From NCBI GenBank assembly GCA_030425715.1, contig JAUIAA010000083.1, positions 1 through 8,363 of the forward strand: DNA of 8,363 bases, in the 5' to 3' direction. Below the pieces are notes generated by a model, which was given only the letters and a program-made list of their open reading frames with translations, had not been told where the DNA came from and searched no databases. The position numbers were made by a program, and so were the translations under genes. Of the stretch, positions 6,041 through 8,363 are shown one piece after another; position 1 is the first letter of the stretch; each line of letters starts with the position of its first letter. Source of the stretch: Bacteroidia bacterium (GTDB taxonomy: Bacteria > Bacteroidota > Bacteroidia > Flavobacteriales > Flavobacteriaceae).

Positions 6041-6922
6041 ATGCAAAAAAACACAATTGTAGTCTTTACTCTTTTCTTTCTAACCCAATTGGTAATTGCG
6101 CAGGATCATCCTGCGTATACTTTATACAACCAAAAAGGGAAAAAAGTAAAATATGAAAAAATGCTAAAACAAATAGCAAAAAGTGATATGCTGTTTTTTG
6201 GGGAATACCACGACAATCCGATATCGCATTGGTTGCAATTGGAAGTGGCAAACGACCTTTATAAATTAAAAGGAGATAGCTTGTTTTTTGGAGCAGAGAT
6301 GTTTGAAAACGGAAACCAATTGGTTATTAATGAATATCTAAACGGGTTTTACGACGAGAAAAAAATGCTACCCGAAATAACCCAACTTTGGAAAAACTAT
6401 AAAACTGATTATAAGCCATTACTTGATTTCGCTAAAGAAAATCATTTAAGATTTATAGCAACCAATATACCAAGAAGATATGCCTCGATACTATACAAAA
6501 AAGGATTAAGTGCATTACAAGAATTAAGTCCTGAGGCAAACAAAATGATTGGTGCTGATTTGCAAAAATATTTTGATCCTACGGTAAGTTGTTACGCCAA
6601 TATGGCAAAAAGTATGGGAGGTCACGTGCCACCAAATATGTACAATATGCAATTGGCTCAGGCAGCCAAAGATGCGACAATGGCTCAATTTTCTGTACAG
6701 AATTTTAAAAAGGGAGATTTGTTATTGCACTTTAATGGTAGTTATCATTCTAATTATAAACAAGGTATTGTTTGGTGGATTTATAAAACCAATCCAAATC
6801 TTGAAATAAAAACTATTACTACATTATACGAGTCGGAATGGAAAGAAATGCCTGATGAGAATAGACAAACCATTGCAGATTATATTGTTGTAGTATCGGA
6901 TAATATGACCAAAACCAAGTGA
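6041..6922 (+). CDS. ChaN-like secreted protein (Tiki/haem-binding uptake superfamily)
   Basis: This is a 293-residue exported protein. Its signal peptide ends near VIA-QD (cleavage after Ala20); unlike Campylobacter ChaN and many relatives it has no lipobox Cys, so it is probably soluble in the periplasm. The family pattern is clear: FFGEYHDNPISH (52-63), FGAEMFE (83-89), ATNIPRR (140-146), AQAAKDATMAQ (206-216) and HFNGSYHSNYKQG (230-242). These correspond to the conserved GExH, E-M, N-x-PR and terminal G-x-x-H segments of the ChaN/DUF399 family within the Tiki-like (EreA/TraB) superfamily. ChaN proteins were reported to bind haem and were linked to iron uptake, while Tiki relatives are metalloproteases, so the activity here is unsettled. 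No TonB receptor or haem gene is adjacent. It is divergent from the DUF4252-like gene across 82 bases. Confidence 0.85.
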   Translation: MQKNTIVVFTLFFLTQLVIAQDHPAYTLYNQKGKKVKYEKMLKQIAKSDMLFFGEYHDNPISHWLQLEVANDLYKLKGDSLFFGAEMFENGNQLVINEYLNGFYDEKKMLPEITQLWKNYKTDYKPLLDFAKENHLRFIATNIPRRYASILYKKGLSALQELSPEANKMIGADLQKYFDPTVSCYANMAKSMGGHVPPNMYNMQLAQAAKDATMAQFSVQNFKKGDLLLHFNGSYHSNYKQGIVWWIYKTNPNLEIKTITTLYESEWKEMPDENRQTIADYIVVVSDNMTKTK

Positions 6923-6925
6923 TTA

Positions 6926-6933
6926 TATGTTTG
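6926..6933 (+). promoter_or_regulatory. Possible -7 promoter box for the PKD-like lipoprotein gene
   Basis: TATGTTTG matches TAnnTTTG just after the stop of the ChaN-like gene, but it lies 82 bases before the next ATG and has no TTG box upstream. It would imply a leader of about 75 bases. This is a weak candidate. Confidence 0.25.
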
Positions 6934-7015
6934 GAATAACTTTTTTAACAAGCTATAAAAAGATTTAAAATTATTTTTTAATTTTCTTCTGGAAAAAATA
7001 AAATTTCACACCAGT

Positions 7016-7777
7016 ATGTTTAAAACCCTTGGGTATATCATTGTCATCATAGTTATTTGGGGTTGTTCTTCAAGTGAAAATAACCCACCAAATGCTAATT
7101 TTAAATTGAGCTCAGATAATATTGCACAATGGGATTATGTCGAAATTATTGATGAGTCAAGCGGAAGCAATAAAATAGACTACACTATTGAAGGTGGCAG
7201 ATACCATATTAACAACAAGGTTATTCGTTTTTTAGAAAATAGAATGTACACCGTAACACAAACCGTTGGTACAGGTGATAAAGCAGATAGCTTTAGTGTT
7301 GAAGTAGAAGTACATGCCCCAATAAACAGTTATACGATTGATAATCAAGTTTTGCCAATTAACTCAAATGCTTACTGGTATGACAATAATAAGGACCCGA
7401 AGTATTTAAGAATTTTAGCAGAAGTAGATGGGCAAGAATACCCCAATTTATTAAAATTTTTTCCACGTAAAGATGGTAAAAGTATTGAAGGAGAATATGT
7501 TTATAGTGACAATAAGGAAACAGGCACTTATGATTTAGGAATGAATGTAAACTATACGGGTAATAGCTATGATTGGACTACCAATGGGGAAGGAGGGACT
7601 AATATGAGTATTGTATTGATTTACGAAGATCCGCTTGACGAAAAGTATAACGCTTATGATATTACTTTAGAATCGTATACTTTAAATTACGGGAATTGGA
7701 ATTTTATTGCTTTTGAATGGATAAGCGATGGCACCAAAAACTTTTCCATATCCTATCGTGGTGTAATTGAACCATAG
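7016..7777 (+). CDS. Unrecognised lipoprotein with PKD-like N-terminal domain
   Basis: This is a 253-residue protein of unknown function. The first 16 residues form a short signal with a long Ile/Val core, and the lipobox IWGC places the lipidated Cys at 17, followed by Ser-Ser-Ser and an Asn/Pro linker. Residues about 25-100 look like a PKD or related Ig-like domain: PPNANFKLSSD at the start, a DYVEIIDESSG strand where PKD domains have 'V-x-F-x-D-x-S', and a final SFSVEVEV strand. The remaining 150 residues are rich in Tyr, Asn, Asp and Trp and seem all-beta; no catalytic motif was recognised. The last segment (FSISYRGVIEP) has no C-terminal sorting signal. Such lipoproteins in Bacteroidota are often surface-exposed adhesion or glycan-binding proteins, but nothing here proves it. 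It sits 93 bases after the ChaN-like gene in the same direction. Confidence 0.75.
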   Translation: MFKTLGYIIVIIVIWGCSSSENNPPNANFKLSSDNIAQWDYVEIIDESSGSNKIDYTIEGGRYHINNKVIRFLENRMYTVTQTVGTGDKADSFSVEVEVHAPINSYTIDNQVLPINSNAYWYDNNKDPKYLRILAEVDGQEYPNLLKFFPRKDGKSIEGEYVYSDNKETGTYDLGMNVNYTGNSYDWTTNGEGGTNMSIVLIYEDPLDEKYNAYDITLESYTLNYGNWNFIAFEWISDGTKNFSISYRGVIEP

Positions 7778-7806
7778 CAGGTTAAATCGATACCGTTTTA
7801 TTTGCA

Positions 7807-7814
7807 TATTTTTG
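7807..7814 (+). promoter_or_regulatory. Putative -7 promoter box of the DUF502 gene
   Basis: TATTTTTG, the same octamer as upstream of pafA, ends 18 bases before the ATG at 7833 and matches TAnnTTTG exactly. No -33 TTG is visible at the usual spacing. The 55-base gap after the preceding gene and this position fit an independent promoter. Confidence 0.45.
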
Positions 7815-7832
7815 TATGAAATATTCAATACA

Positions 7833-8363
7833 ATGAAACAAATAGTTAATTATCTGTTACAAGGTTTATTATATATTGCGCCGTTAGGTTTAACCGTTTA
7901 TATCATTTATACCATATTTACTTTGGTAGATGAATTATCGCAAAAAATCATTTCTCAGTTTTTAGAGGTAAAAATTCCAGGATTAGGCGTACTAAGTTTT
8001 TTAATTTTTTTAGTGTTTATAGGTTTTCTTGGACGAACAATTATTGCAAAACCCTTAAAACTAGTATTTAGTAAACTAATCAATAGCATACCTTTTTTAA
8101 AGTTTATTTATTCGGCATTTAACGATCTTTTTTCTGCCTTTGTAGGGAAAGAGAAAAAATTTAACCAACCAGTTTTGGTTAAAGTAAATTTGAATTCCGA
8201 TTTAGAAAAACTAGGTTTTATTACAGAGGAAAATTTAGAAAAACTGGATCAAAAAGATAAGGTTGCCGTTTATTTTCCACACTCTTACAATTTTTCTGGA
8301 GAGCTATTTATCGTGCCAAAGGCCAATATTATTCCTGTGGATATTAATTCGAGTGATGTGATG
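7833..8363 (+). CDS. DUF502 family membrane protein (3' end outside window)
   Basis: The frame runs from the ATG at 7833 to the last base of the window, 177 codons without a stop, so the gene continues beyond it. Family members are about 190-210 residues, so most of the protein is present. Two membrane segments are visible, at about 7-32 (with APLGLTVYIIY) and 51-71. DUF502 signatures are IPGLGVL (48-54) before the second segment, IPFLKFIYSAFND (86-98) after it, LGFIT (127-131), and the soluble-domain motif YFPHSYNFSGELFIVP (147-162). The motif IPxxxxIYsa is the strongest family marker. These inner-membrane proteins are widespread but lack an established function. The start is chosen because it is the first ATG in frame after the -7 box and lies just before the first membrane helix. 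Confidence 0.88.
   Translation, partial: MKQIVNYLLQGLLYIAPLGLTVYIIYTIFTLVDELSQKIISQFLEVKIPGLGVLSFLIFLVFIGFLGRTIIAKPLKLVFSKLINSIPFLKFIYSAFNDLFSAFVGKEKKFNQPVLVKVNLNSDLEKLGFITEENLEKLDQKDKVAVYFPHSYNFSGELFIVPKANIIPVDINSSDVM

Noticed and set aside
6967..6985. AAAATTA/TAATTTT hairpin after the ChaN-like gene, considered as a terminator
   Set aside because: The stem is made only of A-T pairs and is expected by chance in this DNA; it lacks the G-C core of an intrinsic terminator.

Overview
The window looks like chromosomal DNA of a member of the Bacteroidota, most likely Flavobacteriaceae. The evidence is a strongly AT-rich composition, little sign of Shine-Dalgarno sequences, -7 boxes of the TAnnTTTG type a short distance before several start codons, lipoproteins with the Cys-Ser-Ser pattern after the lipobox, and a PafA-type alkaline phosphatase whose active-site residues fall almost exactly at the positions known from Elizabethkingia PafA. 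No RNA genes, insertion sequences, CRISPR arrays or phage genes were seen.

Layout. From 1 to 446 (+) lies the 3' end of a charged, coiled-coil-rich protein, probably the C-terminal extension of a DUF389-type membrane protein. Its stop codon overlaps that of a convergent two-gene operon (1945 to 443, -) encoding an MlaE-like permease and an MlaF-like ATPase, the core of a lipid ABC transporter. Divergent from the operon is pafA (2058-3692, +). It is followed by a 396-bp non-coding interval that holds two near-identical copies of a roughly 105-bp module, each containing a bidirectional intrinsic terminator. On the far side, read toward pafA, is a DEAD-box RNA helicase (5426-4089, -) with its own promoter, preceded by a small DUF4252-like lipoprotein gene (5958-5479, -). 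Divergent from these are a ChaN-like Tiki-superfamily secreted protein (6041-6922, +), an unrecognised lipoprotein with a PKD-like N-terminal domain (7016-7777, +), and the start of a DUF502 membrane protein (7833 to the window edge, +).

How the genes relate. Most products belong to the cell envelope: lipid transport, periplasmic phosphate release, two lipoproteins, a secreted ChaN-like protein and a membrane protein. Only mlaE-mlaF form a tight operon; the others mostly look like single-gene units. The coding content is ordinary flavobacterial core genome and no new multi-gene system is evident. The most unusual element is the duplicated terminator module between pafA and the helicase. Its downstream half can fold into nested stems, one of which keeps its pairing in both copies despite an indel.
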